Of a DNA stretch of 64,000 bases, positions 61,622 to 64,000 are shown piece by piece. The DNA is from Arthrobacter sp. 135MFCol5.1 (GTDB taxonomy: Bacteria; Actinomycetota; Actinomycetes; Actinomycetales; Micrococcaceae), in the NCBI RefSeq assembly GCF_000374865.1, contig NZ_KB895459.1, forward strand, positions 1-64,000, read 5' to 3'. Position 1 is the first letter of the stretch, and each line of letters starts with the position of its first letter. A program made the translations under genes and the position numbers. Below the pieces are notes generated by a model, which worked only from the letters and a program-made list of their open reading frames with translations, was not told where the DNA came from and ran no database searches.

Positions 61622-62217
61622 GACCTCCATGCTGGGCTATCTGGAAATGCTGCAGGATGATCCCGGCATCGGCGCTGTCCCCGGCCTGGCCGACGGACCT
61701 GATGACGCGGTAACGGCCGGCGGCAAGGATGTGGGATACTCCGCGTTAATGTACAAAGCCGCCTTTATGGCTGGTTGCCGAGGCAGCCGTTGCTGTCCCG
61801 GATGAAAATAGCTCCGTTAGCCCAAAACCAGACACGCTCATCCACCGAGCCACAGCTGGACTTGTAGGGTTCTCAGCCGAGATTCAAAGGCGCGCCCCAC
61901 GAGCGCATTGTTTTCGTCGACTACTTCACGATCACTGGTCGTCAAACAAGATCGGGACACTCTACGCCATTCGACGATGAAACCATCTTTGCACTTCGGA
62001 TGGCCGGTGAAACAGTAACCTAAATGTTCAAAAAGCCGCCGATCGCGCGGGAGTCGGATTAGTACAGCTATCAAGATTAAGCGAGGATTATGCCCTTGGG
62101 CCGGAACCCGTCGGTCGACGGGTTCCGGCCCAAATTGGGAGATGGAGTCTCCTTCCACCCAAACCGAGAAGGTATGCGGGCGGCGACCGAACTAATGATG
62201 CGTCATTTGGGTTACTA
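61622..62217 (+). pseudogene. decayed tandem copy of the SGNH hydrolase
   Basis: Fragments in shifting frames follow the intact gene in order: TAGGKDVGYSALMYKAAF, WLPRQPLLSR, SPKPDTLIHRATAGLVG, IVFVDYFTITGRQTRSG then STPFDDET, LSEDYALGPEP and GVSFHPNREGMRAATEL, ending TAG 62215-62217. At least four frameshifts and a stop separate them, and the N-terminal third with the nucleophile is missing. This is a duplicated and inactivated esterase gene. Confidence 0.8.
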
Positions 62218-62379
62218 GTCTTCGCTAATATGCCCAATCGTCGGAAACGCGCGGATGATTCATATCAATGTTCTCGAAATCGGCGAGCAAAGACTTTATG
62301 AATGGACGGACTGATAACGAAAAACCACCTGAACACCTAGCCGGCTCGCCGCACCTCACTAAACAGGAGAACGCAGGCT

Positions 62380-62492
62380 TCGTTGATCTATGGCCGGCAC
62401 TTGCAAATGACAACCTTGAACTGCGCGACGAATATACGGAAGACGCACTGCACCTCAACGGTGCCGGGTTTGCCGTGTGGGTCATAGGGTAG
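62380..62492 (+). pseudogene. C-terminal remnant of another SGNH/GDSL esterase
   Basis: FVDLWPALANDNLELRDEYT followed by EDALHLNGAGFAVWVIG is the end of a GDSL esterase (catalytic Asp and His in DALHLNGAG), but from a different subfamily than 60707-61519. The open frame from 62268 has no Ser-containing N-terminal part, so only the tail remains. Confidence 0.6.
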
Positions 62493-62833
62493 AGGAAAGA
62501 GCCTGCCGCCCTCAACCTGGCAGGCTTGGAGGAACCTGCAAGGCGATTAGTACCAGCACTAAGAGGCGCACCTCCACTGATAGTCCAAAACCACCGGCCT
62601 CCTCCGAGTAAACGAGTACCCCCAGGCGGTTGTGGCGCAGGGTGAAATATGCACTAGTCTGCAACCACTCGACCACGGCCTTGCCACAGAACTACCGTCC
62701 ATGCGCGACATCAGACACATGTGGCGCTGCCATGCGTTGCCAGAGGACCAATCAAACAATCGAAGGACGAAGGTCGGCCACAACCTGGACGGGAGTTCGT
62801 CCTCGAATTTGAGCTTCCCACACGGCGCCGCTA
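62493..62833. other. gene-free debris, possible RpiB remnant
   Basis: On the plus strand at about 62646-62692 the frame reads YALVCNHSTTALPQN, which resembles AALVWNHSTAVLAREHN of the RpiB gene at 57551-58048. Nothing else in the stretch is recognisable. It continues the decayed zone that begins at 61622. Confidence 0.35.
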
Positions 62834-63595
62834 CTAAGCCTGGCGTGTTGGCGAGACAACCACCTGCCGCAGATTTATGTGTCGCGGTCGACTGGTGACA
62901 TAGCCAATCAAATCAGCTATCTCCGCTGGCGCCAGTGAACCTAGCGTTGCTAGCATGCCATCAACCTGTCCCCGCATTTCCTCGCTGCTGATATGTGTAG
63001 GCAGCTCCGTGTCTGTCGCCCCGGGCTCAATGTTGGTTACCCGAACGTCCCAAGGACCGAGTTCCGTCCGCAGAGAGTGGGAAAGGGCAGTAACAGCAGC
63101 TTTCGTGGCTCCGTAAACGGCGTAGTTCGGGAACGGCGTGTGCGCCGCCAGCGACGATATGTTTACCAGATCAGCAACCTTGCCGGCAGAAGCCCCTGTC
63201 AGCAGATCTTCCGTAAAAGCTTGGGTAACATTGAGGACGCCCACAAAATTCGTGTCGATCATCCGCTGCCATTCATCCGAGCGGCCACGGTCAAAGGGGT
63301 TGACCAGCATCACGCCGGCGTTGTTCACGACGAGGTCAACTACGCCGTAGGTGTTATGAATTTGTTCGGCGGCTGCTGCTATCTCAGCGGGCTGCGTCAC
63401 ATCTGTAGGAATTGCGATAGCCGTTCCACCTTCCGCCACTATCTTGCGCATGATGGTTTCCACATGGTCCTTCCTCCGCGCAAGGAGAGCCACGCGCGCT
63501 CCGTTGGCAGCCAAAAGTCTTGCGGTCGCAGCGCCAATTCCGCTCGCAGCGCCGGTGACCACCGCGGTGCGTCCCTTAAGGTCCTGGTAAAACAT
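62834..63595 (-). CDS. short-chain dehydrogenase/reductase
   Basis: 253 residues, a classical SDR of full length: TGAASGIGAATARLL at residue 15, VNNAGVML, NISSLAAHTPFPNYAVYGAT with the YGATK active site, and the PGATDTELPT segment after it. Divergent from the HTH gene at 63741. Substrate unknown; such SDRs often reduce small ketones or aldehydes. Confidence 0.92.
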   Translation of the reverse strand: MFYQDLKGRTAVVTGAASGIGAATARLLAANGARVALLARRKDHVETIMRKIVAEGGTAIAIPTDVTQPAEIAAAAEQIHNTYGVVDLVVNNAGVMLVNPFDRGRSDEWQRMIDTNFVGVLNVTQAFTEDLLTGASAGKVADLVNISSLAAHTPFPNYAVYGATKAAVTALSHSLRTELGPWDVRVTNIEPGATDTELPTHISSEEMRGQVDGMLATLGSLAPAEIADLIGYVTSRPRHINLRQVVVSPTRQA

Positions 63596-63740
63596 AGGCT
63601 ACTTACTCCGAATTCGTTGTGTTGAGTGCTCGTCGAAACAACACCAGCCTCGCTGGCCTCCGGAGGTCTAACCAGTAAGCAGTGATCCTAGGTCTGGCAG
63701 GTCCACCCTTCGTCGCACCCAGGGCAGTAGCATCGACTCT

Positions 63741-64000
63741 GTGAGCAGTGAACTAGGTCTATTTTTGCGTGGCCGTAGGGCGGCTCTCCGGCCCGAGCAA
63801 ATGAATATTCCGGCCTACTGGCGATCACGTCGCGTAGCGGGATTACGCCGGGAGGAAGTGGCCCAGCTGGTTGGGGTAAGCGTGGATTACTATGCGCGTC
63901 TGGAGCAAGGGCGCGCCTCAAGCGTCTCGGACACGGTTCTCAATTCCCTCTCTCAGGTGTTTGGGCTTGATGAGAATGAGCATGCTTACCTACTAGCAGT
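63741..64000 (+). CDS. helix-turn-helix regulator, MmyB type (cut by window end)
   Basis: From GTG 63741 the frame is open to the last base (86 codons). It shows ELGLFLRGRRAALRPEQ, RVAGLRREEVAQLVGVSVD and YYARLEQGRASSVSD, the N-terminal pattern of XRE-type regulators with a MmyB-like ligand domain. Divergent from the SDR at 62834-63595, a common pairing in actinobacteria, so it probably controls that gene. Confidence 0.88.
   Translation, partial: MSSELGLFLRGRRAALRPEQMNIPAYWRSRRVAGLRREEVAQLVGVSVDYYARLEQGRASSVSDTVLNSLSQVFGLDENEHAYLLA

Noticed and set aside
1..64000. CRISPR arrays, tRNA, rRNA and complete insertion sequences
   Set aside because: No regularly spaced repeats, no cloverleaf or rRNA sequence and no transposase gene were recognised; this was read by eye, so a tRNA scan could still add one.

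Overview
The window reads as one contiguous piece of a high-GC actinobacterial accessory replicon, most likely a mobilizable plasmid or plasmid-derived island from an Arthrobacter-like member of the Micrococcaceae. This is an inference from the high-GC coding style, the 395-residue actinobacterial xylose isomerase, the Mycobacterium-type RpiB, UmuD/UmuC with a GAAC-type SOS box, and a backbone of relaxase, MobC-like protein, single-strand binding protein and ParB-domain protein. No rRNA, tRNA, CRISPR array, complete insertion sequence or replication initiator was recognised.

Layout. 1-6.6 kb: accessory genes and debris: a serine resolvase, an ImmA/IrrE-DUF4411 pair, small membrane proteins, a truncated RHS gene and an amber-interrupted ORF. 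6.7-8.8 kb: a umuDC-like mutagenic repair operon with a DUF6504 gene under a LexA box. 9.0-14.6 kb: a plasmid maintenance block (unknown protein, DUF3846, DUF4192, ParB-domain protein) in which the same 330-410 base leader occurs three times, each ending at the ribosome binding site of a different gene, with repeated 3' hairpin elements. 14.6-18.5 kb: DUF2188, helicase-associated repeat protein, NrdH-like redoxin, SSB with an in-frame N-terminal extension, and small DNA-binding proteins. 19-23.6 kb: the mobilization region. 24-26 kb: a DUF2384-like/DUF1016 pair with two related long palindromes. 26.2-29.6 kb: TetR regulators, a short-chain dehydrogenase and small unknown genes.

30-62 kb is a pentose and hemicellulose catabolic island: three GH3 and two GH2 glycosidases without signal peptides (so probably cytoplasmic), one secreted and one cytoplasmic SGNH esterase, an MFS sugar transporter, xylose isomerase and xylulokinase with an aldose 1-epimerase and a divergent ROK repressor, the L-arabinose set (ribulokinase, 4-epimerase, LacI regulator, arabinose isomerase), an RpiB isomerase, and several sugar-type dehydrogenases. 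The combined picture is uptake of acetylated plant oligosaccharides, removal of acetyl groups, intracellular hydrolysis, and entry of xylose and arabinose into the pentose phosphate pathway as xylulose 5-phosphate.

Regulation is visible in the DNA: at least seven inverted repeats of the type TTTTTCCC-N4/5/6-GGGAAAAA precede unlinked genes of the island; LacI-type AGCGCT palindromes precede the ara operon and a Gfo/Idh gene; an ATAGTT-N9-AACTAT repeat lies between xylA and the ROK gene. The right end (61.5-62.8 kb) holds decayed copies of the SGNH esterase and possibly RpiB. The first gene is cut by the window start and the last (HTH regulator) by the window end.

The strongest candidate for an undescribed element is the triplicated leader at 9041-9368, 10441-10830 and 12551-12958, which keeps a long helix with compensatory changes while reading frames across it are broken by indels.
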